From Syntrophales bacterium (lineage in GTDB: Bacteria > Desulfobacterota > Syntrophia > Syntrophales > UBA2210): DNA of 11,313 nucleotides. The translations under genes and the position numbers were made by a program. Shown one piece after another: positions 6,506-11,313 of this stretch; position 1 is the first letter of the stretch, and each line of letters opens with the position of its first letter. Below the pieces are notes generated by a model that had not been told where the DNA came from, searched no databases, and saw only the letters and a list, made by a program, of their open reading frames with translations. The stretch spans positions 1-11,313 of the forward strand of contig JAUSPK010000115.1 in the NCBI GenBank assembly GCA_030655735.1, given 5' to 3'.

Positions 6506-6946
6506 TTACTTTGTGGTTTTTTCCTTTGCTTCTTTCTCCTCTAAGGCCTTCATTTTTCTGGCGGCCTCTTCCTTCTGGAACGCTACCCATCCCGCCCTGG
6601 ATTCGGCGGTTTCCTCTGCCAGGATGTCCTTCATGCTGGCATTTTCAGGAATCTTGGCCGCTTCTTTCGCGGCTTTTTCCTTTGCTTCTTTCTCCTCTAA
6701 GGCCTTCATTTTTCTGGCGGCCTCTTCCTTCTGGAACGCTACCCATCCCGCGCGAGACTTGGCGGTTTCATCCGCCAGGATGTCCTTCATGCTGGCATCG
6801 GCTTTGATGGTCGTAGCTGTAATAGTCGCATCGCTTTTAATGGTCTTGGCCTTAGCGGGCTGTTTCGTAGCGCACCCTGAGACGAAAATCAGTGAGAGAG
6901 AGCATATGAGTACCAAAAAGCCCACAACGATAGAATTCCTTTTCAT
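6506..6946 (-). CDS. Small repeat-bearing helical lipoprotein, paralogue of the Pal N-terminus
   Basis: This 146-residue lipoprotein lies between tolB and pal, where no gene is usual. Its signal peptide (MKRNSIVVGFLVLI to VSGC, Cys25) nearly copies that of Pal, so it probably arose by tandem duplication with loss of the OmpA-like domain. The mature part is a short T/K/A-rich linker plus two 41-residue repeats at 51-91 and 103-143. Each contains ASMKDILA-ET, SRAGWVAFQKEEAARKM and a charged KALEEKEAKEK helix. It is expected to be alpha-helical and ends in Lys. A very strong ribosome binding site (GGAGGAGG) suggests high expression, and a foldable leader (6974-7064) lies upstream. Possible roles are an envelope spacer similar in build to Braun lipoprotein, or a Pal or TolB partner. 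I know no family for the repeat, and the function is unassigned. Confidence 0.85.
   Translation of the reverse strand: MKRNSIVVGFLVLICSLSLIFVSGCATKQPAKAKTIKSDATITATTIKADASMKDILADETAKSRAGWVAFQKEEAARKMKALEEKEAKEKAAKEAAKIPENASMKDILAEETAESRAGWVAFQKEEAARKMKALEEKEAKEKTTK
6518..6640 (-). repeat. Second copy of the 41-residue repeat in the small lipoprotein
   Basis: It encodes residues 103-143. At the DNA level, 6518-6595 is identical over 78 nt to 6674-6751, a shift of 156 bp (52 codons). Differences are confined to the part encoding ILAEETAES instead of ILADETAKS. The long identity points to a recent duplication or gene conversion. Confidence 0.9.
6674..6796 (-). repeat. First copy of the 41-residue repeat in the small lipoprotein
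   Basis: It encodes residues 51-91 and is followed by an 11-residue spacer (AAKEAAKIPEN) before the second copy. It is the copy closest in sequence to the one in pal (ADETAKS in both). Confidence 0.9.
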
Positions 6947-6973
6947 TTTTCCTCCTCCAAATAATTTTTAGTA

Positions 6974-7064
6974 CCTATCCGCCCAGAGACCCTTGGTTAC
7001 CGGAGATACAGACACCCCCTTGGCGGGGACTCATCTCTTCCAAGAGTATCTCTGCATGGATAGG
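6974..7064 (-). ncRNA. Candidate structured leader RNA upstream of the small lipoprotein gene
   Basis: In the 160-nt gap between tolB and the small lipoprotein, the transcript can fold into a closed element. CCTATCC and GGATAGG (7058-7064 with 6974-6980) form a perfect 7-bp outer stem. CAGAG/CTCTG (7050-7054 with 6984-6988) and the 7-bp GAGATAC/GTATCTC pair (7046-7052 with 7003-7009) share bases and are alternatives. Inside are two small hairpins, CTCTTGGAAGAG (7035-7046) and CCCC-GCCAA-GGGG (7015-7028). The element ends 27 nt before the ATG. Mutually exclusive stems would suit a switch or attenuator. I could not match it to a riboswitch class I know. Confidence 0.4.
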
Positions 7065-7106
7065 ATAAATAAGCCTAGTTCCTTAAAACATAAAACAGTT
7101 GTAAAT

Positions 7107-8426
7107 TCAATATAAATCTAGATGCCTGGACCACGAGGGACTGTTGAAGGATTCCACCCCCTTTATGCCGGGCAATACCCGTAGATTCAGCCCGTTAGCG
7201 TTTATCACGCACACCCTTTCCCGGCCGTCCTCTTTCGAAGAGAAAACCAGGTACCGTCCATCCGGTGACCAGGAGGGGGACTCTCCTCCCCCCGCTTCAA
7301 AGGTGAGTTGCATGAAATTGTCACCGTTTTCTCCAATCGAAAATATCTGGAAGCGGCCGTTTGATGATCCCTCATAGACTATTCTGGTTCCATCCGGCGA
7401 CCAGCAGGGCGAAGAATTGTATGAGCCTTGGAATGTCAACCTCCTCACATTGCTTCCATCCGAATCCATAACAAAAATCTGGGGAGACCCGGAGCGGTTT
7501 GATACGAAGGCTATCCTTTTTTCGTCGGTTGACCACGTCGGAGATATATCTATGGCGCGATCATCTGTAAGGCGCTGAAGCCTACCGCTGCCGAGGTGCT
7601 TGATGTAGATCTCCTCATTGCCATCCTTGCTGAGGACCATGAGGATCTTTCTGCCGTCAAGAGACCAGGAGGCGGGCAGATTCAGCCCCCTGAAAGAGGA
7701 TACCTTTTGTGTCGTTCCGCTGACCACGTCTCTTATATAGCAATCTGGATTTCCGTCCTTATATGAGGTGAAGGCTATTTTTGACCCGTCCGGCGACCAC
7801 TGGGGGGAAAGGGTAATGGAATGATAGGCAGTTATCTTGACGGGATCGGAACCGTTGAAGTTTATTGTATATATCTCAGAATTGTTCCCCTCTTTTCCGA
7901 CGAAGGCTATCTTCGTGTCAAAGACGCCACCCCTCCCGGTTAGTGCAAGGAGTATCTCGTCTGCGAACTTGAGGACCATGACCTTCTTTTCTTCGGATTT
8001 CCCCCAGTATTTTTTGCCGGTAAGAAATCTTCCCTCTATGGCATCAAAGAGGCGGAACTCCACGGCAAGGTTTTTGCCGTCATAACTGAACCCTCCCTTT
8101 ACAAGGAAATCAGAGCCGATACTTGACCAGTTGGAGAAATCTATTTCTCCGACGGTTATTCCGGCACTGTCCTGATCTTCGAGGAAGGCATCCGGGCTGA
8201 TTATCTTGAAAAATCCGGTAATATTCAGTGTACGGGACAGCTGGTCCGCAAACCATGCGGACAGGTCCTCTCCCGGTTCTGTGTTTCCCAGGTTTCTGAA
8301 TTCCGGTATCGCCACCGGGAATTTCTGGAATGCGGGAGAGTTTATGTCTATGTACACCTTGCCGCACGCCGCGGAGCTACACCAGAAAACCATTGAGAAA
8401 ATAAGGAAGCTTATTGTCTTGCGCAT
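7107..8426 (-). CDS. tolB: Tol-Pal system beta-propeller protein TolB
   Basis: TolB is a periplasmic protein that binds Pal and TolA. It has a mixed N-terminal TolB domain (about residues 23-125, beginning KVYIDINSPAFQKFPVAIPEF) and a six-bladed beta-propeller. The PD40 strands are visible as SPQWSPDGSKIAF, SWSLDGRKILM, SPTWSTDEKRIAF, SPCWSPDGTRIVY and SPSWSPDGRYLVF. I place the start at ATG 8426 (439 residues). It is followed by a good signal peptide (MRKTISFLIF) and preceded by CAGGAG with 5-nt spacing; an adjacent ATG at 8429 is nearly as good. The frame extends upstream to 8462, but that segment lacks coding character and has no binding site. The signal peptide ends SAACGK, which could also be read as a weak lipobox, though TolB is normally soluble. 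A 129-nt gap with a TATAAT box separates it from tolA. Confidence 0.95.
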   Translation of the reverse strand: MRKTISFLIFSMVFWCSSAACGKVYIDINSPAFQKFPVAIPEFRNLGNTEPGEDLSAWFADQLSRTLNITGFFKIISPDAFLEDQDSAGITVGEIDFSNWSSIGSDFLVKGGFSYDGKNLAVEFRLFDAIEGRFLTGKKYWGKSEEKKVMVLKFADEILLALTGRGGVFDTKIAFVGKEGNNSEIYTINFNGSDPVKITAYHSITLSPQWSPDGSKIAFTSYKDGNPDCYIRDVVSGTTQKVSSFRGLNLPASWSLDGRKILMVLSKDGNEEIYIKHLGSGRLQRLTDDRAIDISPTWSTDEKRIAFVSNRSGSPQIFVMDSDGSNVRRLTFQGSYNSSPCWSPDGTRIVYEGSSNGRFQIFSIGENGDNFMQLTFEAGGGESPSWSPDGRYLVFSSKEDGRERVCVINANGLNLRVLPGIKGVESFNSPSWSRHLDLY

Positions 8427-8488
8427 CATCTCTCCTGCAGTACCAAGCTGCTGCACGTACACAGTTTGATCTACACCCGTTGCTCTCC

Positions 8489-8518
8489 ATTATAGTGTGT
8501 CGCACAGCGGCATAGCGA
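8489..8518 (-). promoter_or_regulatory. Possible internal promoter for tolB-lipoprotein-pal-cpoB
   Basis: On the minus strand a perfect TATAAT lies at 8494-8489, about 60 nt before the tolB start. The best -35 is poor (TCGCTA at 18 nt, 3 of 6 matches). A second promoter before tolB is known in the E. coli tol-pal cluster, which makes this site plausible, but the weak -35 keeps it tentative. Confidence 0.35.
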
Positions 8519-8526
8519 AGTCTTCA

Positions 8527-8556
8527 GGGGGTCATCAAAATTCAAATTTTGGCCCC
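8527..8556 (-). other. Hairpin directly after the tolA stop
   Basis: CAAAATT and AATTTTG (8536-8542 with 8545-8551) pair around a tight centre. An outer GGGG/CCCC (8527-8530 with 8553-8556) closes the stem past a small internal loop. It begins at the tolA stop codon. No T-run follows in the direction of transcription. An RNA-processing or stability element, or a partial terminator separating the tolQRA and tolB-pal transcripts, would fit. Confidence 0.4.
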
Positions 8557-9296
8557 TATAGTTCCGATGAGTGAAACCGTATCCCCAGAGCAATATATTT
8601 TTTATTCAGCCACTCGGGGAGGGGGGGGAACTTCTCCACTTTCTTGATCGCCTTCATGGCGGATTCATCAAAATATCTGTTGCCGGATTGCTTTTCAAAG
8701 GTCAAGCTTACCACGCTGCCGTTTTTCAGTATCTTTGCCTCTATGACGGTTTCAAGATTGGCATTGTGCAGAATACCTTCAGGCAGGGCCCATTTCTCCT
8801 TTATCATGGACCAGACAACAGAGTAATATACCTTCATCTGCATATTCAGCTCTGGGTGGTCGGGAGATGCTACCGGCTGGGCGCCTCTTGTGGTGGTGGT
8901 AGGGGGAGCAGTGGTAGAGGCAACCTTTTTCTTTATACCCTCTATCGCCGTATCGACGGTTCCAGCCTCTTTCCTGTGGGTTTTTGCTTCCCGGACGGGG
9001 ATACGCAGATCCTCTACGACCTCTTTTTTCATTACCATGGAGCGATTTTTGCGATTCATGCCGACCACTCCCCTCGATATCTCCTCGGAAGACCTCACCT
9101 CCACGGAACTGGAGGGAAGACTCACCAGATCCACCACATATGATGGTCCGAAGGTCCATCTGGGCTCTGGCAGAGACGGGGAAAAGAAGATGATTGAAAG
9201 GATGAGGGCATGGAGGAGAAACGAGAGCACGGCCATGTTATTCAGGCCCGTGACATCATCGTGATTTTTCTCCAGCGCCTCCGTTAAAAAAGTCAT
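8556..9296 (-). CDS. tolA: TolA/TonB-family energy-transducing protein, short TolA
   Basis: This 246-residue protein is energised by TolQR and reaches across the periplasm to TolB, Pal and CpoB. A single membrane segment spans about residues 21-40 and carries Ser25 and His29. This S-x3-H pair is conserved in TolA/TonB and needed for contact with the motor. A YVVDLVSLP motif at 53-61 is typical of delta-type TolA. The periplasmic arm is short and charged (about 62-127), followed by a Thr/Pro hinge (STTAPPTTTTR). The C-terminal TonB/TolA domain covers about 150-246 (VYYSVVWSMIKEKW, GNRYFDESAMKAIKK, FPPLPEW). E. coli TolA has 421 residues with a long Ala/Lys/Glu helix, which is absent here. ATG 9296 lies 2 nt after the tolR stop with AAGGA upstream. 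Its place in the operon supports tolA rather than tonB. Confidence 0.88.
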   Translation of the reverse strand: MTFLTEALEKNHDDVTGLNNMAVLSFLLHALILSIIFFSPSLPEPRWTFGPSYVVDLVSLPSSSVEVRSSEEISRGVVGMNRKNRSMVMKKEVVEDLRIPVREAKTHRKEAGTVDTAIEGIKKKVASTTAPPTTTTRGAQPVASPDHPELNMQMKVYYSVVWSMIKEKWALPEGILHNANLETVIEAKILKNGSVVSLTFEKQSGNRYFDESAMKAIKKVEKFPPLPEWLNKKYIALGIRFHSSEL

Positions 9297-9298
9297 GC

Positions 9299-9718
9299 CT
9301 ATTCCTTCGGAGACTCTGTAATCATTCCCAACTTATCAACGCCGGCCTTGCGAACTTCAGACATAACACGAACCACAAACCCGTAAGGGATTTCTTTGTC
9401 CGCACGCATGAATATCTCTCTGTCTATTCTTGAGGCGAAGATGCCTTCCAGCTTGGTCTTCAGCCCTTCTATGGATGTCTGGTATTTGTTTATAAAGATC
9501 TCTTCCTTGTTGTTTATCGTCAATATGAGCTTTTCCTCGCCGACATCCACCGTCTTGGCCTTCACCCGGGGAAGATTGACATCTATCCCCATCTGCAGCA
9601 TAGGGGCGGTGACCATGAAAATTATCAACAGGACCAGTATCACGTCGACAAGCGGCGTAACATTGATATCCGATATGGGCCGCGTTGCGGCATTCCTTCG
9701 GTTTCTTGAATATCTCAT
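9299..9718 (-). CDS. tolR: TolR, ExbD/TolR-family proton-channel subunit
   Basis: TolR is the second inner-membrane subunit of the Tol motor and dimerises in the periplasm. The 139-residue protein has the signature SDINVTPLVDVILVLLI, with the proton-carrying Asp25 inside the single membrane helix (about 21-41). A periplasmic domain follows (LPRVKAK, LTINNKEEIFIN, IFMRADKEIPYG) with the usual family fold. Its length matches the family (about 140). The ATG overlaps the tolQ stop as ATGA, so the two are translationally coupled and probably made in a fixed ratio. Confidence 0.95.
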   Translation of the reverse strand: MRYSRNRRNAATRPISDINVTPLVDVILVLLIIFMVTAPMLQMGIDVNLPRVKAKTVDVGEEKLILTINNKEEIFINKYQTSIEGLKTKLEGIFASRIDREIFMRADKEIPYGFVVRVMSEVRKAGVDKLGMITESPKE

Positions 9719-10470
9719 TTGCGGGTACTCTTTGTGTAATATCTTTCCACTATGTTGAGAAATTCGGAAGAGAAGCTGTCTGCCTCCACTGTCATGGTCC
9801 GTATCGTGTTGGTGTAGTAGTTATAAAAGATGACCGCGGGGATAGCCGCTGCCAAGCCGGCAGCGGTGGCTATCAAGGCCTCCGATATCCCCGGAGCAAC
9901 TACTGCCAGTGTGGCGGCCCCCTTTATCCCGATGCCCTTGAAAGCGTTCATTATGCCCCATACGGTTCCGAAGAGCCCTATAAAAGGACACGAACTCCCC
10001 GTCGTAGCAAGAAAACCCAGTGAACTTTCCAGTTTTGTTGCCTCCGAATCGCACTCCCTGTTCAGGGCCCTTTCAATGTTATCCAATCCCCTCATCTCGA
10101 GTGACCATGATGCCTCGCCCTCCGCGTCTGGAAGAGCTTCTTTCTTGATTCCGGCGACCTTGACAAGTTCGGTATAGCCCGCCCTGAAGACCTTGGCAAT
10201 CTGAGAATATCTAAATTTTTTCGATTCGGGGAAGACCTCCGACAATTTATTTATCTTCATATATCTGTCGAGAAACATCTCATTTTCTCTCTTGGATTTT
10301 TTAATCAGCCTATACTTTGTAAGGATGATGGCCCACGAGACCACGGAAAAGAAGAGGAGCAATAGAAGCACAAATTGAACCATGGGCCCCGAATCCAGTA
10401 TCATGTCGAGGACGTTTCCATGAAAATGTCTTCCAATATCTGCTGATGTTACTGCCAGAGCTTCATCCAT
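9715..10470 (-). CDS. tolQ: TolQ, MotA/TolQ/ExbB-family motor subunit
   Basis: TolQ forms the pentameric inner-membrane channel around the TolR dimer. The 251-residue product shows three membrane helices: about 30-51, 151-178 (GFLATTGSSCPFIGLFGTVW) and 189-216 (APGISEALIATAAGLAAAIP). Thr169 and Thr202 lie in the pore-lining helices. A cytoplasmic region of about 100 residues separates helices 1 and 2. I chose ATG 10470: a GGGGGGA sequence precedes it at 6 nt, the family reading begins there, and the promoter lies upstream of it. The frame stays open to 10785, but that extension overlaps the promoter and palindrome and has no family resemblance. E. coli ybgC, which often heads the operon, is absent. 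Confidence 0.95.
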   Translation of the reverse strand: MDEALAVTSADIGRHFHGNVLDMILDSGPMVQFVLLLLLFFSVVSWAIILTKYRLIKKSKRENEMFLDRYMKINKLSEVFPESKKFRYSQIAKVFRAGYTELVKVAGIKKEALPDAEGEASWSLEMRGLDNIERALNRECDSEATKLESSLGFLATTGSSCPFIGLFGTVWGIMNAFKGIGIKGAATLAVVAPGISEALIATAAGLAAAIPAVIFYNYYTNTIRTMTVEADSFSSEFLNIVERYYTKSTRK

Positions 10471-10503
10471 TTTTATCCCCCCAAGGGTGTCGTGAGTGCG
10501 GTT

Positions 10504-10528
10504 GAAGGACCTGACAGTCAGGTCCTTC
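10504..10528. promoter_or_regulatory. Perfect 12-bp palindrome in the tolQ leader (operator or leader hairpin)
   Basis: GAAGGACCTGAC (10504-10515) is mirrored exactly by GTCAGGTCCTTC (10517-10528) around one central base. It lies about 20 nt downstream of the tolQ -10 box, so the transcript would carry an 11-bp hairpin close to its 5' end. As DNA it could bind a dimeric regulator. There is no T-run on either side, which argues against a terminator. Confidence 0.65.
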
Positions 10529-10548
10529 ACCGGTCGGTTTAGTGAACT

Positions 10549-10577
10549 TTTGTAGTTTAAATTCAAGCCATTGTCAA
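10549..10577 (-). promoter_or_regulatory. Sigma70-type promoter for tolQ and the tol-pal operon
   Basis: On the minus strand a perfect TTGACA (10577-10572) is followed by exactly 17 nt and then TACAAA (10554-10549, 4 of 6 matches to TATAAT). Transcription would start near 10542, giving a leader of about 70 nt before the tolQ ATG that includes the palindrome. Confidence 0.65.
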
Positions 10578-10766
10578 TACATCTTTTTTGGTTGCAGGAA
10601 GCCGGAAGTTCAGCCCGATGTGCTCCGCGGGATGGAGAAGGTACGCTGTGGTGACGGCCCCGGGCGATATGCCCTGCCGGCACCATGAACGAACGCTCAC
10701 TGCCGATCCGTGAGAGACCTGCCGCTTTTTGTATTCCGTGTGAGCATGGCTGCCCGACAGGCATTT

Positions 10767-10796
10767 TTGGCCTTCCGAAAAGCATGCTTCTATGAT
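10767..10796 (+). promoter_or_regulatory. Possible promoter for lptD
   Basis: TTGGCC (10767-10772, 4 of 6 to TTGACA), an 18-nt spacer and TATGAT (10791-10796, 5 of 6 to TATAAT) lie about 55 nt before the lptD start. Short T-runs and stems nearby make other readings possible. Confidence 0.35.
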
Positions 10797-10851
10797 AGTA
10801 GATACAGCCTGTTTCCTTTGCGTACTGAAAATTATGCCTGGAGATTACCTC

Positions 10852-11313
10852 GTGAGAAAAAGGTCGATACTGCTTTTCATGTCACTGTCTCTGCTTCTGT
10901 GCGGGGATCTTTCCGTTGCCTCTGTGCCGGATATGCCGAAGCGGGTGGATATAGAGGCAAAGACCCTTTCATATGACAGTGATTCCAAGACGTATCAGGC
11001 CAGCGGCAATGTCATTATTTCTTTTGAGGGTGGGTTCATTAAGGCAGATGATGTCATATTGGACCGATTGAAGGATGAAACGACGGCCAAGGGGCATGTG
11101 TTCATAAAGAGCGGCGGAGATGTTCTTGAAGGGGAAGAGGCCAGGTTCAGTATTGCCAACGAGACGGGTGTCATATCCGATGGAAAGGTGTTTTTTGATA
11201 AGAACCACCTCTACCTGCGAGGTGAAACAATTGAGAAAAAGGGGGACGCGACCTATTTCCTGAAGAGGGGCAAGGCAACGACATGTGACGGTGAAGATCC
11301 CGACTGGATGTTT
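10852..11313 (+). CDS. lptD: LPS-assembly protein LptD (OstA), N-terminal part, truncated by window end
   Basis: LptD is the outer-membrane barrel that, with LptE, places LPS in the outer leaflet. The window shows the first 154 codons. There is a signal peptide (RKRSILLFMSLSLLL, cleavage likely after SVA at residue 23), then the OstA/LptA-type beta-jellyroll domain: VDIEAKTLSYDSDSKTYQAS, GNVIISF, IKADDVILD, AKGHVFIKSGGDVLEGE, and the LptD-specific YFLKRGKATTCDGEDPDW. The TTCDGEDPDW-type motif with its Cys is typical of LptD and sets it apart from LptA. I chose GTG 10852 because GGAG lies 8 nt upstream and a basic signal start follows. An in-frame ATG at 10834 would add MPGDYL but has no binding site. 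It is divergent from tolQ, so the two envelope systems share one control region. Confidence 0.92.
   Translation, partial: MRKRSILLFMSLSLLLCGDLSVASVPDMPKRVDIEAKTLSYDSDSKTYQASGNVIISFEGGFIKADDVILDRLKDETTAKGHVFIKSGGDVLEGEEARFSIANETGVISDGKVFFDKNHLYLRGETIEKKGDATYFLKRGKATTCDGEDPDWMF

Larger units (their letters stand above)
10471..10851. other. Divergent control region between tolQ and lptD
   Basis: These 381 bp hold no recognisable gene. They contain the tolQ promoter and leader palindrome on the left and a possible lptD promoter on the right. The middle (about 10580-10760) is GC-rich with several short stems, for example GGGC-GATAT-GCCC near 10660 and CTCAC/GTGAG at about 10696-10713. I see no tRNA, 4.5S, RNase P or tmRNA signature there. 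Confidence 0.6.

Noticed and set aside
6513..6971. 152-codon plus-strand ORF with hydrophobic residues opposite the small lipoprotein
   Set aside because: It is the antisense of the repeats; its apparent repeated hydrophobic segments mirror the Ala/Lys/Glu codons of the real gene.
8427..8462. Longer tolB start at 8462
   Set aside because: The added 12 residues would precede a normal signal peptide, and the CAGGAG site serves ATG 8426 or 8429.
10757..10767. TGCC-CGACA-GGCA-TTTTT as an intrinsic terminator on the plus strand
   Set aside because: The stem is only 4 bp, and no plus-strand gene ends upstream of it.
10471..10785. N-terminal extension of tolQ by 105 codons
   Set aside because: It spans the consensus promoter and the palindrome, lacks family similarity, and ATG 10470 has a good ribosome binding site.
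1..11313. CRISPR array, phage genes or defence system
   Set aside because: No regular short repeats with spacers and no integrase, transposase, nuclease or toxin motifs were seen.

Overview
The window is about 11.3 kb of chromosome from a Gram-negative (diderm) bacterium, and nearly every gene serves the cell envelope. A complete Tol-Pal operon, an LptD gene, several lipoproteins with lipoboxes and a CtpA/divergent polysaccharide deacetylase pair all imply an outer membrane with LPS. The DUF4292-type lipoprotein, the lipoprotein form of CpoB/YbgF, the short TolA and the four-helix-bundle gene remnant with CTCGAACC-type repeats fit Deltaproteobacteria-like lineages (Desulfobacterota or relatives). 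That placement is an inference from gene style, not a measured result.

Layout. (1) 1-2066, plus strand: the 3' part of a carboxy-terminal processing protease (S41), then a membrane-anchored divergent polysaccharide deacetylase. This pair usually follows an EnvC-type murein hydrolase activator. (2) 2067-2566: a 500-bp mosaic without an intact gene. It holds an unexplained 45-codon ORF and a decayed C-terminal half of a four-helix-bundle (23S rRNA intervening-sequence type) protein, flanked by imperfect inverted copies of a short repeat. (3) 2567-5042, plus strand: a lipoprotein of about 15 TPRs overlapping a LolB/DUF4292-like lipoprotein. (4) 5071-5114: a long hairpin between convergent operons. 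(5) 5119-10470, minus strand, read right to left: tolQ, tolR, tolA, tolB, a small repeat-bearing lipoprotein, pal, cpoB/ybgF. (6) 10471-10851: a divergent control region with a good tolQ promoter, a 12-bp perfect palindrome in the tolQ leader and a possible lptD promoter. (7) 10852-end: the N-terminal part of LptD.

How the genes work together. TolQ-TolR is the proton-driven motor that energises TolA. TolA reaches across the periplasm to TolB and Pal, and Pal tethers the outer membrane to peptidoglycan. CpoB links this machinery to peptidoglycan synthesis at division. The TPR and LolB-like pair probably helps deliver or sort outer-membrane lipoproteins, and LptD inserts LPS in the outer leaflet. 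Ctp and the deacetylase belong to periplasmic proteolysis and wall or polysaccharide turnover.

The least ordinary parts are these: the small lipoprotein between tolB and pal, which shares a roughly 30-residue repeat and its signal peptide with Pal; a strongly foldable leader of about 90 nt in front of it; and the decayed four-helix-bundle element directly upstream of the TPR gene.
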